From Lucinisca nassula (Eukaryota; Mollusca; Bivalvia; Lucinida; Lucinidae), in assembly GCA_963580285.1 (NCBI GenBank), contig OY757010.1, positions 73,312,738 through 73,376,737 of the forward strand: DNA of 64,000 nt, given 5' to 3'. A program made the position numbers and the translations under genes. How positions within the stretch are numbered: position 1 is the first letter of the stretch; each line of letters begins with the position of its first letter. Shown one piece after another: positions 42,268 to 52,822 of the stretch. Below the pieces are notes generated by a model. The model saw nothing but the letters and a program-made list of their open reading frames with translations. It was not told the origin of the DNA and ran no database searches.

Positions 42268-45200
42268 TGCACGACCCGCCAGATGCTTTTAGCTTTATGA
42301 GTGTTACCATTTATGGGTATGGCGGCCATTTTGGTCATGTGACCTGGACCTAAAACGGTTCCCCCAATAAATGTGCCTTATCGTAAATATATCTTATACT
42401 TTAGTACTGTATTCTGAATCGTTTGCAGGATAAAATGCATTCTCACTTTTCCAATACAAAAGCATATGTGTCAAAGTTTGACCTAGGCACAAAGAAGGTC
42501 AAGGTCAACCCAGGGTCACCATTTTAGCAATTTTTGATGGGCCTACGTCCCAGATGCTATTTATCAAGTTTCGTGGAAATCTGCCCAGTGGTTCTGGAGA
42601 AGACTATTTTTGAAGGGTTTTTACCATATATGACTTAGCGGCCATGAGCAAATTCTGGTTTCCCCCACCCCATAGAGGCTCCATATGAAATTTGACTTCA
42701 AACGGCCCAACGGTTTCCGAGGAGAAGCAGTTCAAAAAATTTCACATTTTCGTCTCGGCGAAGTTATACTAAATGGAATGTAATATTTCGCAAGTTCATT
42801 TGTAAGATCTCATTGATATCTATCAGTATGCCAAAAATTGTTTAAATATTCCAAGCGGTTAAGTCACTATCACCAATTTTCACAAACGGATTACGGACTG
42901 ACAGACAGAGAGACCATATATGGCTTGGCGGCCATTTTGGTCATGTGACCTGGACCCCATGAGCAAATTTTGGTTTCCCCCGGCCCATAGAGGCTTCATA
43001 TGAAATTTGATTTCAATCGGCCCAACGGTTTCCAAGGAGAAGCAGTTCGAAAGTTTTCACATCTTTCGCCTCGGCGAGGCTATACTAGATGGAATGTAAT
43101 ATTTCGCAAGTTCATTGGTTAGATCTCATTGATATCTATCAGTATGCCAAAATTGATAAATATTCCAAGCGGTTAAGTCACTATCACCAATTTTCACAAA
43201 CGGGTTACGGACGGACCCAAAGAAGGTCAAGGTCAACCCAGGGTCACCATTTTAGCAATTTATGATGGACCTACGTCCCAGATGCTATTTATCAAGTTTC
43301 GTGGAAATCTGCCCAGTGGTTCTGGAGAAGACTATTTATGAAGGGTTTTTACCATGTATGGCTTGGCGGCCATTTTGATTATGGTTTCCCTATCCCATAG
43401 AGGCTCCATATGGAATTTGACTTAAATCGGCCCAACAATTTTCAGGGAAGAAGCAGTTCAACAATTTTCACATTTTTTGCCTCGGCGAGGCTACACTAAA
43501 TGGAATGTAATATTTCGCAAGCTCATTGGTTGGATCTCATTGATATCTATCAGTATGCCAAAAAATGTTTAAATAGTCCAAGCGGTTAAGCCACTATCAC
43601 CAGTTTTCACAACGGGTTACGGACGGACAGACAGACAGACCATATATGGCTTTGCCGCCATTTTGGTAATGTGACCTGGACCCCATGAGCAAATTCTGGT
43701 TTCCCCAATCCCATAGAGGCTCCATATGAAATTTGACTTCAATCGGCCCAACGGTTTCCGAGGAGAAGCAGTTCAAAAATTTTAACATTTTTTGCCTCGG
43801 CGAAGCTATACTAAATGGAATGTAATATTTCGCAAGTTCATTGGTAAGATCTCATTGATATCTATCAGTATGCCAAAAACTGTTTAAATAATCCAAGCGG
43901 TTAAGTCACTATCACCAGTTTTCACAAACGGGTTACGGACGGACAGACAGACAGACCATATATGGCTTGGCGGCCATTTTGGACATGTGACCTGGACCCC
44001 ATGAGCAAATTTTGGTTTCCCCCATCCCATAGAGGCTCCATATGAAATTTGACTTCAATCGGCCCAACGGTTTCCGAGGAGAAGCAGTTCAAAAAATTTC
44101 ACTTTTTTGCCTCGGCGAGGCTATACTAAATGGAATGTAATATTTCACAAGTTCATTGGTAAGATCTCATTGATATCTATCAGTATGCCAAAAATTGTTT
44201 AAATATTCCAAGCGGTTAAGTCACTATCACCAATTTTCACAAACGGGTTACCGACGGACAGACAGACAGACCATATATGGCTTGGCGGCCATTTTGGTCA
44301 TGTGACCTGGACCCCATGAGCAAATTTTGGTTTCCTCCGTCCCATAGAGGCTTCATATGAAATTTGATTTCAATCGGCCCAACGGTTTCCAAGGAGAAGC
44401 AGTTCGAAAATTTTCACATTTTTCGCCTCGGCGAGGCTATACTAAATGGAATGTAATATTCCGCAAGTTCATTGTTTAGATCTCATTGATATCTATCAGT
44501 ACGCCAAAAATTGTTTAAATATTCCAAGCGGTTAAGTCACTATCACCAATTTTCACAAACGGGTTACGGACGGACCCAAAGAAGGTCAAGGTCAACCCAG
44601 GGTCACCAGTTTAGCAATTTATGATGGGCCTACGTCCCAGATGCCCCAGATGCTATTTATCAAGTTTCGTGGAAATCTGCCCAGTGGTTCTGGAGAAGAC
44701 TATTTATGAAGGGTTTTTACCATATATGGCTTGGCGGCCATTTTGGTCATGTTACCTGGACCCCATGAGCAAATTTTGGTTTCCCTATCCCATAGAGGCT
44801 CCATATGAAATTTGACTTAAATCGGCCCAACGGTTTCCGAGGAGAAGCAGTTCAAAAATTTTCACTTTTTTTTGCCTCGGCGAGGCTCTACTAAATGGAA
44901 TGTAATATTTCGCAAGCTCATTTGTTAGATCTCATTGATATCTATCAGTATGCCAAAAATTGTTTAAATATTCCAAGCGGTTAAGTCACTATCACCAGTT
45001 TTCACAAACGGGTTACGGACGGACAGACAGACAGACCATATATGGCTTGGCGGCCATTTTGGTCATGTGACCTGGACCCCATGAGCACATTTTGGTTTCC
45101 CCCATCCCACAGAGGCTCCATATGAAATTTGACTTCAATCGGCCCAACGGTTTCCGAGGAGAAGCAGTTCAAAAATTTATACTAAATGGAATGTAATATT

Positions 45201-45435
45201 CCGCAAGCTCATTGGTTAGATCTCATTGATAGCTATCAGTATGCCAAAAATTGTTTAAATATTCCAAGCGGTTAAGTCACTATCAGCAATTTTCACAAAC
45301 GGGTTACGGACGGACGGACAGACTGACAGACTGACAGAATGACAGACTGACAGAATGACAGACTGACACAGTGATTTTAGGGCACTCTTAGCAATCAACC
45401 GACTTCAGTCGGTTTCTTTTTCTGCGGGTCGTGCA
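42268..45435. mobile_element. TIR-bounded 315-bp tandem array within the right arm
   Basis: tgcacgacccgc (42268) and its reverse gcgggtcgtgca (45424) bound the array. Units of ~315 bp start at gacagaccatatatgg (about 42900, 43630, 43945, 44260, 45022), with tggcggccattttggtcat, ggccccaacgg-type words, gccatcgaggctatact and gatatctatcagtatgcc. A longer unit type inserts aaggtcaaggtcaaccc and gtcccagatgctatttatc (42500, 43225, 44585). A (GACA)n tract ends the array at 45310-45370. Confidence 0.85.
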
Positions 45436-45805
45436 ATTACGTGTTATTTGGCATGTTGGATTAGTTTCGCATCGTCCGGGTAGCTGAAAATGCCTTCATT
45501 CGGCACTAGAAAACAGGTCAAAACAGAAATATCTGACTTCCTTCCTCAGGGAGAAGTTAAATTAAAAATCGACCGCTTGCCTTTTCATGTCCACACCCAT
45601 CTTTTCTGATGTAGAAATGAAAGTTGTTGAGAAAAGCATTGACAGATTCTTCAAAATATGTTTACAAAAATGACTAAAAATCATAAATCGGGAACACTCA
45701 CCTGTATGTTGATATATTTGTGGTCTCGGAAGGCATAACCGGAAGTTCCAGTAAGGATTTTGAGTGCATAACCGGCGGTTACCCCTTACGATTCTACCAG
45801 CCGTG

Positions 45806-45976
45806 AAGTAAGTTCCCGTGCTTGTTTATATTTTTCAATATATGTTTAAAAAAGGCGATATGCGTCTCACCTGAATCCAGGTTAATGGTAATTCGGTTAC
45901 ATCCGCTTTCCCTCGGACTGGTTTTCGGCACGATAAGGCTTCATAGTCATAAAACGGGTAAATTCAAAGCACATGG
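45806..45976. other. Unassigned spacer
   Basis: Nothing was recognised between the fold-back right end and SINE-C. Confidence 0.3.
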
Positions 45977-46315
45977 GATCGAGCGTGATAGCTCAGTGGT
46001 TAGTGCACTTGCCTCTGATGCTAGAGGTCCCGGGTTCGATCCCCGGCAGCGGCGATAAAATTTCAGTGTCCGATCACGCTCCATTGGCATCATTTGCAGG
46101 GATGAATGTCATAAAGTGCACCGTCCTTCGGATCGGGACGTTAACTGGAGGCCCCCTGTGCAGGGAGAACCATCCCCTGTGCAGGTTAAAGATCCCTACC
46201 GTAATTACATGATTACTGTGTAGGCTTTCATCCTGCAAAACCTGGAGTGTATATAATATACACCTGCGGTAATGGTCAAATGTGACCGACGCAGTATCAG
46301 AAGATAGATAGATAG
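45977..46315 (+). mobile_element. SINE family C, full-length copy
   Basis: Head gagcgtgatagctcagtgg, B box gggttcgatcccc, body as at 8128-8475, ending gacgcagtatcagaag then (atag)n. Confidence 0.93.
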
Positions 46316-46436
46316 CACAATATAAATGGCGAAGAAAAGAAAAAAACACCCAGCAAACAGAAGCAATAACGTCTTACTTCGAATTTGTAAGTCTTTATGG
46401 CCTTAATCACGAAATCAATTATGCATTAATAGGGGT

Positions 46437-46728
46437 ATCCATCACGAAAACACGCCTCTATAATTTTGACCCCCTTGAACCCCAATTTTATAAAGTATAA
46501 CTGGGGTTTACAGGGGTAAACCTTTTTTCTTAATTCTGCCATAAAATATAGATTGTGGGTAATCGTTAGAACCGCCTCGATGAGGCGGTTGTAACGAGTA
46601 CCCACAATCCATATTTTGAGAGAAATAAGAAAAATGTCACATTTTTTTTCATCTTATATTTTTTCTTTTTTCGGCGGTAAAGTTTACAATGTATTTGTAT
46701 AGGCGTGTTTTCGTGGTGATTTTATTTT
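46437..46728 (+). mobile_element. H1 hairpin MITE
   Basis: Ends catcacgaaaacacgcctc and aggcgtgttttcgtggtgat; two internal stems as in the consensus, with ggcggttgtaacgag in the centre. Confidence 0.93.
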
Positions 46729-46740
46729 TTTCGAATTCCA

Positions 46741-47025
46741 CACCCATCACGAACGCACGCCTACATAATTTTGGTCCCCTTGAACCCCACTTTTATACAG
46801 TAAAACTGACGTTTACAGGGGTAAACCTTGTTTTCATAATTTCTGCTCTAAAATAAAGATTGTGAGTACTCGTTAGAACCGCCTCGATAAGGCGGTTCTA
46901 ACAAGTACCGACAAACAATATTTTGAACAGAAATAAGAAAAATATCATAATATTTCATCTTAAAATTTTCATTTTCCTGGCGATAACGGTTACAATGTAT
47001 TTGTATAGGCGTGTTTTCTTAATGG
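46741..47025 (+). mobile_element. H1 hairpin MITE, second tandem neighbour
   Basis: Ends ccatcacgaacgcacgcc and ataggcgtgttttcttaatg; central stem ttagaaccgcctcg, ataag, gcggttctaac. Confidence 0.93.
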
Positions 47026-47263
47026 GAAATGAAGATGGAAACCTCGTATTTAAGTAATGTAAACAAAAACTGAAGATTTGCTGTCACGAGACAATTTTTA
47101 TGAAAATGAAAAGCATCATTTAAAAGATATAAAAAGCATTTATCGATATATTTTGCAGACCGGAATATTTCTTTCTTTAAATTGTTTCTGGAAAAGTTCC
47201 TTTGAAAATTAGCCACGGTTCTTGAACAAGGAAATTATTATTATGTATGGTGATTGCATTGTG
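47026..47263. other. Unassigned
   Basis: A short minus-strand ORF (65 aa) shows no resemblance. Confidence 0.3.
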
Positions 47264-47423
47264 TCACGGTAAACTGTTAGTTTTGTACTGATACTGCAAT
47301 CGGTCTGTCATCTTTGACCATTACTCATGCAGATCCGCAGGTGTACATTACATACACCCCGGAGTTGCAGGATGAAAGCGTACACAGTTATGGAATTACA
47401 GTAAGGATCTTTAACCTGCGTCG
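47264..47423 (-). mobile_element. SINE family C, body fragment
   Basis: atcggtctgtcatctttgacc, gcaggtgtacattacataca, gcaggatgaaagc and taaggatctttaacctgc match the SINE-C body in reverse. The head is missing. Confidence 0.8.
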
Positions 47424-47585
47424 TAGTACGGCCATAATATGTATATAGGTATGTAGAATGCATAACTGACCAGTCTAACTGGTCCGGACCTTTTAGCCTA
47501 GTAGTTGTGTCGCTCGCTTTGTAACCCTAGGGTCGTGGGTCCGATTCCCGGTCAGGGCACTTGACTGGATTTTTACATTTTTTTC
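47424..47585 (+). mobile_element. SINE family E, tRNA-like core, copy 1
   Basis: gtagtacggccataatatg, gcataactgaccagtc and gtccggacc precede a tRNA-like core (gcctagtagttgtgtcgc, ggtccgattcccgg). A matching copy lies at 48102-48250. Confidence 0.75.
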
Positions 47586-47668
47586 TCCTCCTACTACAGT
47601 GATGCCGTAACCAGGATGATTACCGTTTATTACGAAAACACGCCTATACAAATGCATTGTAAACTTTA

Positions 47669-47710
47669 CTGATGAGGCTTTATTAGCCGAAACTACGTAG
47701 TATGACCCAT
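47669..47710 (+). ncRNA. Hammerhead ribozyme HHR5, stem I 5' strand lacking
   Basis: Core CTGATGA (47669-47675), stem II GGCT/AGCC with TTATT loop, GAAA (47689-47692), stem III palindrome ctacgtag, GTA with cleavage after 47702, then tgaccc. The 5' strand of stem I (gggtca in HHR4) is not included, as MITE sequence precedes. Confidence 0.82.
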
Positions 47711-47760
47711 CTTCTTTCTTATGAATGTTTTCATTGCTCTTAAAGGAACTCATTTTTTAT
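47669..47760 (+). mobile_element. Retrozyme-like fragment RZ4
   Basis: 92 bp start exactly at the hammerhead core and end in attttttatttttatt. The tail is the same as in RZ3. The flanks suggest a short ttta target repeat (left aaacttta, right ttta overlapping the junction). Confidence 0.78.
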
Positions 47761-48101
47761 TTTTATTTACTGCCGAAAAAAGAACATTTTTAGATGAAAA
47801 ATTGTGATATTTTTCTTATTTCTGCTCAAAATATAGATTGTGGGTAAGCGTTAGAACCGCCTCATCGAGGCGGTTCTAACGAGTACCCACAATCTATATT
47901 TTAGTGCAGAAATAAGAAGAAATAAGAAAAATAAGGTTCAATCCTGTAAACCCCAGCTTTACTATATAAAAGTGGGGTATATTGGCGTGATGGGAGCCAA
48001 AGAGCGAAGCAACGGCAGGGGAGTCAAAAAAGAATCTGGATTTTTGATATGAATAATCCCTAAACATTTGAAACAAATGTCTCTTTGTAGGATGGAGGAA
48101 T

Positions 48102-48250
48102 GTAGTAGTACGGCCATAATATGAAAATAGGTAAATAGAGTGCATAACTGACCAGTCAAACTGTTCCGGACCTTTCAGCCCAGTGGTTGTGTCGCTTGCT
48201 TTGTGACCCAATGGTCGTGGGTTCGATTCCCAGTCGGAGAAACACAACCT
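48102..48250 (+). mobile_element. SINE family E, copy 2
   Basis: tagtacggccataatatga, gcataactgaccagtc, gttgtgtcgcttgc, gtgggttcgattcccagtc match 47424-47585. Confidence 0.75.
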
Positions 48251-48363
48251 GGCGTTCCTAAATTTTGCAATGGACTTGTGCTATATATAAGGTGGAAGAT
48301 TCCATTTGGTACAGAATGGGTTAAGAATTAAATTAGTACATATTTTACTCTCTATAGAGGTTG

Positions 48364-48580
48364 GTGCCACGGCCATTGGGGCTTGGAGAACTACATCAGG
48401 CTGCATGGTGCTTCTACGCACATCTGAAACTGACCACGCATTGTATGAGTACTGGTAAACCACTTTGAAGAACAAAACCTGCAAGGCTGGCAAAATGCCA
48501 GCACATATGAGTGTTTTCCATGCCGGTGGCTTGGGAAAATACCCACAAGTACTGGAAAATGGCATTAACAACCCTGGAAT
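48364..48580 (+). mobile_element. Diverged R300 copy
   Basis: ttggggcttggagaac, ggctgcatggtgcttctacg, agtactggtaaaccact and gcaaggctggcaaa follow the R300 order. The 3' end is decayed. Confidence 0.65.
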
Positions 48581-49138
48581 TAAAACTCAGCAGGAAAGTT
48601 TACATAATATTCAATTGAATAATACTGATAAAGGTTAACTCTGATAATAGTTTATTTGTTACTTTGTAACTTGATAAAATAGTAGAAATTAATAAAAAGG
48701 CCTATTTAGTATATGCCATAGTACATGTACTCACGTAGACTAATTGTTTTACGTTACAAAAAACATGGAGCAATTAATGACATCCTTTTGACCAACCTTG
48801 CCCCTGACTATCTTGTGCTGTCTAAAATAAACTATGTCTTCATAGTTGTTCTTTTAGTAATCATGCAATTCAAATTCACTGATGGACAATAGTAACATGC
48901 TATAAGAATCCTAAAATTTGAACACATGATTTTTACCATACAAAGTGTGTTAAAAAGATGCAGATGGATTGGCTAACAGTGCTCATTCTTATCTTGATCA
49001 ATACAAATTTAAAACTTAGAACCATTATGGTAAGTGACAATAACCAGGCGCACACTAGTCAGGGAATTTTTCTATCTGTATTTCTACTAATGATTTAAAG
49101 AGATACTATATTTTGTTTAAGTAATTTCACAATTTTTA
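48581..49138. other. AT-rich, unassigned
   Basis: No repeat or coding signal was recognised. Confidence 0.35.
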
Positions 49139-49445
49139 GCTCACCTGACCGAAGGTCATGGTGAGCTTTCGTGACTATGAGATGTCCGGCGTCGTCGTTC
49201 GTCGTGCGTCGTACATGCGTAAACTCTTCTTGTTAACACTCTAGAGGCCACAGCTTTGATCCAATCATCATCAAACTTGGTCAGAATAATCATCATGACA
49301 ATATGTCGCTCAAGTTTGAATATGGGTCATGTCGGGTCAAAAAGTAGGTCACCAGGTCAAATCAAAGGAAAACATTGTTAACACTCTAGAGGCCACAATT
49401 TTGGTCCAATCATCCTCAAACTTGCTCAGGATGACCTGAGACTGG
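49139..49445 (+). repeat. Dispersed repeat beginning gctcacctgaccgaagg
   Basis: It opens with the inverted repeat gctcacc/ggtgagc. About 1.5 units of ~125 bp follow (acactctagaggccaca, tggtccaatcat, ctcaaacttg) with gtcatgtcgggtcaaaaag. I judge this a common molluscan type of repeat (from memory, not checked). Confidence 0.6.
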
Positions 49446-49847
49446 TGACCTCTATTAACATAATTTCACACCCGACTGAATACTTGTATTTATCTTCGCC
49501 GTCTGCCGAAGATTGCGATATTGTTTTTCAATATAAAGCGGTCGGTAAATGGGTCGCAATTCACGAGATGCCGAAAATTCACGAGAAGTTTTCGAAAGCC
49601 GATGTATTGGGCGATAACATTGATTAATTTATTCCTTGCATAAAGGTCAGTCTCATGTCAGTTTGTTCGAACTATACATAATATAATAATTAAAGGATGA
49701 AAAATTCTAGTTCTACAGATTTTAAAGATGTCATTATAGCCTACTCATGTGTTTATATCACATTCTAACACAGCGCGCCTATATAGGCAATGGAAAACAA
49801 CTGTGTTTTATTCTACAACAAATCACAGCAAGGGAGAGCTTGACGAG
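49446..49847. other. Unassigned, one 60-aa ORF
   Basis: The plus-strand ORF 49445-49627 (MTSINIISHPTEYLYLSS) has no recognised relative. Confidence 0.3.
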
Positions 49848-49954
49848 TGACGTCATTAAAAACTGCAAATTTATGACGTCACTAGTCCATTTCCTTGACG
49901 TTAGACGGTGTAACGTCATTTTCTCGCATCGAAAACGTTAGAATAGGATATAAA
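49848..49954 (+). promoter_or_regulatory. Candidate promoter: two palindromic CRE sites plus TATA box
   Basis: TGACGTCA occurs at 49848-49855 and 49874-49881, a half-site-like AACGTCAT at 49912-49919, and TATAAA at 49949-49954. An ATG at 49999 starts a 24-codon ORF that ends at the edge of the hairpin. CREB/ATF binding to TGACGTCA is established; promoter activity is inference. It could belong to a transposon. Confidence 0.4.
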
Positions 49955-50064
49955 TGCATGTGTTTCAGTCGATAATTTTAGCGGGATTTCTTCTAACAAT
50001 GGCGAACAGTTGTGAGATTTTGAAGGAAACAACAGCATTATTGCCGATTTTCAGCCTGTTAGAA

Positions 50065-50241
50065 TCGAAATAGATCAGCTCTAGTTTGTGATTTTTTGAG
50101 TAATAAATCACAGTTTGTCGGTCAGTTGTAAGTAGACAAATCACGCGCGCTACGCGCTTGTGATTTGTCTACTTTACAACTGACCTCCAAACTGTGATTT
50201 ATTACTCAACAAATCACAGTGAGAGCTGATCTATTTCTTAA
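50065..50241. repeat. ~175-bp near-perfect palindrome
   Basis: The left arm (gaaatagatcagctct, gagtaataaatcacagttt, ggtcagttgtaa, gtagacaaatcac) is repeated in reverse complement on the right, with a short gcgcgctacgcgc centre. Arms are ~80 bp. A related aacaaatcacagcaaggg piece lies at 49818. Confidence 0.9.
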
Positions 50242-50275
50242 ATGAAAACAATGAGATCTTTCATTGGTAAACATT

Positions 50276-50352
50276 ATATTACTTATTTCTGCATACAATA
50301 TAGATTGTGGGTACTCCTAGAAGCCACCTCAATGATGCAGTTCTATCTGTTG
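50276..50352 (+). repeat. H1 MITE centre fragment
   Basis: attacttatttctgcatac, atagattgtgggtactcc, then a decayed stem. Confidence 0.6.
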
Positions 50353-50499
50353 GTGTTACTAGCAAATATATGGAAATTCTAAAAACAATTTCACCAACAT
50401 TACCAGGATTAGAGTCAGTGCTTATGCTGTTAGTATACAGATTTCATATGCCAATAGCATATTTTTTGTGAAGTAGATAAAATAAGATTGTTGAAAATA

Positions 50500-50770
50500 A
50501 TTTGAGAATAAACAGGGGGCACAAAGGCTACGCAATGCTGGATGTATCACATTGGCATGAGTGTAAGGTGGCAAATGTCTCTTTCTCAAATAAGCACTGG
50601 GGATGGGGGTGGGGCAAATGTCCACCTGCAAAATAAGCAGTGGGGGATGCAGACGTTCATACTTAAAATAAGCTCTGGGGGCATATGTCTGGGTTGCATT
50701 TTCATCTGTGGGGCAAATGTCCATTAATGAATTTTTTCATTGAGGAGTAAATGTCCTGGTGGGGGGCCTA
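50500..50770. repeat. Short G-rich minisatellite
   Basis: ggggcaaatgtcc and aaaataagcastgggg words recur every ~40-50 bp. Overlapping ORFs on both strands are by-products of the repeat. Confidence 0.5.
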
Positions 50771-50984
50771 GTTTAACATGTTTATTATAAATTGAGAAAT
50801 ATTTTATTATGTAGGTTGATAACCTTATATAAATATTAACTTTTAACACTTTTTTCCTGATTTAGTTTTGATTATAATATTTTTAAGTCAACTTAAGTTA
50901 AGATTTCTGCAGTGTTTTAAGGCAAAATAGATTTAATTTGCCACTTGATGCGTATTTTCCAGTCCGGTAAATGCCACTGGTCAA

Positions 50985-51215
50985 TGCCAGGGGTGGAATT
51001 CGCCGCCAAACCTTGAAAGCCTGCCCAGACAAAGTGGTGTGAGTCAGACTGTCCAATGAAGATAACTTTTTGGTTTCATTGAGCGGCAGGGCTTGACTCG
51101 AGGTGTCATTTCATCTCAATGTCGGGTAAAGTCCCACAAAACTGGAAGCAGTGTCGCCAAATTACCTAAATAGTGTGGTCGGGGACGTTAAACCTCAGTT
51201 CAACAAATTTCGAGA
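50985..51215 (+). mobile_element. R300 copy, 5'-truncated
   Basis: gcctgcccagacaaagtgg, tttcattgagcggcaggg, gtcccacaaaactggaagc, ggggacgttaaacctcag. Confidence 0.8.
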
Positions 51216-51667
51216 GGTCATGACTAATTCAGACCACAATACATAGAAGGAACTACTTTTTTGTTTATGTGTTTTCATTATGTGCCCAAGAGCAGCCGTG
51301 TTTCTTCAACGTCAAGTGCATGGAGGTGACAAAGGTAAATTTGGCCAATTTTGTAGTGGAATGAACTTTTGAAAATCATTGCTAGGTTTTGTTAGGAAAG
51401 GTTATACAAAGGACTGAATTGTGCTAAAAAGAAACATTAGATAAATTACAGCTCTGCAGTGACGTTTGATTTTTGCCTTTTGAAAACTAAATGTTAGTAG
51501 CAATAGGGCTACTTAAAGACGAAATATTATGCTTTCATGGAATTAATCACCAAAAAAATCATATTAGGGATAATTTCTTTTTAAACAGAATTTCATCTTA
51601 ACACTTAACACATTTTCAATACAGGGTGTCAGCCATTTTGTATAGACCTTAATAGCGGCATTCTTCA
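51216..51667. other. Unassigned
   Basis: No repeat or coding signal was recognised. Confidence 0.3.
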
Positions 51668-51883
51668 ATTTATGACGAAAATACATTGTACACTTTATCG
51701 CCGAGAAACGGAAATTTTAAGATGAAAATAATGTGATATTTTTCTTATTTCTGCTCTAACGAGTACCCACAATCTATATTTCAGAGCGGAAATAAGAAAA
51801 AAATAGGATTTACCCCTGTAAGCCCCCGTTTTACTAAATAAAAGTGGGATCCAAGGGGGTCAAATTATATAGGCGTGTTGTTA
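51668..51883 (-). mobile_element. H1 MITE, internal deletion of one central arm
   Basis: tatgacgaaaatacattgta, ttatttctgctctaacgag (the left central arm is gone), cccacaatctatatt, ccccgttttactaaataaaa, tataggcgtgttgttac. Confidence 0.82.
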
Positions 51884-51927
51884 CACTGTACTCAGTACAC
51901 TAACGCTTGACTTTAAATGCATCTTAC

Positions 51928-52182
51928 CAGATCTTCGTGGTGACTAGGGACTATTAGCGCAGCAATCTTACGAGTATAAAGGACATTTCCAGCTTTTCTG
52001 TCACGGAAATAAATAACGTAACCCATGTATGCCGAGCGCCCAATTAAATGGACATTGACAAATATGACAGACCCAGACTTGACGCCGCGGCATCTGAAAT
52101 CGGCCTGCACTGTCTGCTTTATGGACTGGTTTGTTTTTTCTTGAACTTGAACCAAACGCCGCATGAAATTGGCCATGGCCAT
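51928..52182 (-). CDS. Candidate host exon, hot-dog thioesterase-like
   Basis: An 85-codon open stretch reads MAMANFMRRLVQVQEK, then GVKSGSVIFVNVHLIGRSAY and YVIYFRDRKAGNVLY, TRKIAALI. The pattern of a small-residue turn, alternating beta strand, GRS, aromatic-rich strand and charged turn resembles the C-terminal strands of PaaI/ACOT13-type hot-dog acyl-CoA thioesterases. The frame ends in a strong splice donor (CTG|GTAAGAT, intron starting at 51927 on the minus strand). No acceptor or neighbouring exon could be placed with confidence. Codon content looks less AT-biased than the surroundings. The family call is a guess by pattern; it may instead be a transposon or non-coding ORF. Confidence 0.3.
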
Positions 52183-52189
52183 TAATGCA

Positions 52190-52534
52190 GAGGCTATTAT
52201 CGTGTATTCATGATGAATTGGTTATCGTTCGTATCATGTATCACGCAACTGGATATCATTTCAATGGTGATAAAATCAAGATTAGGAAAAAGCCTTCGAG
52301 AACAGTATACTTAACGATCTTATGAATAATTTAATTCATTGACACAAGGCAAGCACGATAAAGGTCAAAAAGTCAGCTGGATTCAGAAACGAAATGAAAT
52401 CCAACCGCGTAAAAGCAATTCGAAGTGATGTAGAGCCATGCATGTGTCATGCCAACGACTTTGAAGGCTCCACGGTTATATGTCAATAGCAATTCACCTC
52501 ATAAAGCAGGATTTGACTTTTCTATGGAGACAAT
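52190..52534. other. Unassigned; possible intron or spacer
   Basis: Unique-looking sequence between the candidate exon and the next MITE. Confidence 0.3.
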
Positions 52535-52822
52535 TTGCCATCACGAAAACACGCCTATATAATTTTGACCCCCTTGAACCCCACTTTTATATAGAAAAAC
52601 TTGGGTTTACAGGGGTAAACCTTATTTTTCTTATTTCTGCTCTAAAATATAGATTTTGGGTCTCGTTAGAACCGCCTCGATGAGGCGGTTCAAACTTGTA
52701 CCCACAATCTATATTTTGAGCAGAAATATGAAGAATATCACAATTTTTCATATTAAAATTTTCGTTTTTTTTCGGCAGTAAAATTCACCATGTATTTGTA
52801 TAGGCGTGTTTTCGTAATGCAT
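52535..52822 (+). mobile_element. H1 hairpin MITE, full length
   Basis: Ends ccatcacgaaaacacgcct and ataggcgtgttttcgtaatg, with the first stem (ccccacttttatatag, aaacttgggtttacagg) and a central stem ending in caaacttgtaccc. Confidence 0.95.

Larger units (their letters stand above)
37357..45805. mobile_element. 8.45-kb fold-back element with long inverted arms
   Basis: The left arm begins cacggctggtagacgcg and the right arm, read in reverse, cacggctggtagaatcg. The arms match for ~370 bp (37357-37725 against 45436-45805), for example aaggggtaaccgccggtta, gcactcaaaatcc and tagtgccgaatgaaggc. A second inverted match (37733-37885 against 42065-42245; gcagaatttgttcca, gattatgacttacg) is the continuation of the same arm, split on the right by the 42268-45435 array. 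Nested inside are a tandem repeat, a retrozyme remnant, an iteron element with a PLE, and R300 pieces. No transposase is recognised. Confidence 0.8.
47628..47993 (-). mobile_element. H1 MITE carrying an inserted hammerhead element
   Basis: tattacgaaaacacgcctat is the MITE end. At 47668 the MITE is interrupted by RZ4 and it resumes at 47761 (tactgccgaaaa), continuing through the central stem to tattggcgtgatggg. Confidence 0.88.

Noticed and set aside
45977..46060. Genuine tRNA genes at SINE heads (families A, B, C, E)
   Set aside because: Boxes A and B are recognisable, but anticodon or acceptor arms are irregular and each head is followed by a conserved SINE body repeated elsewhere.
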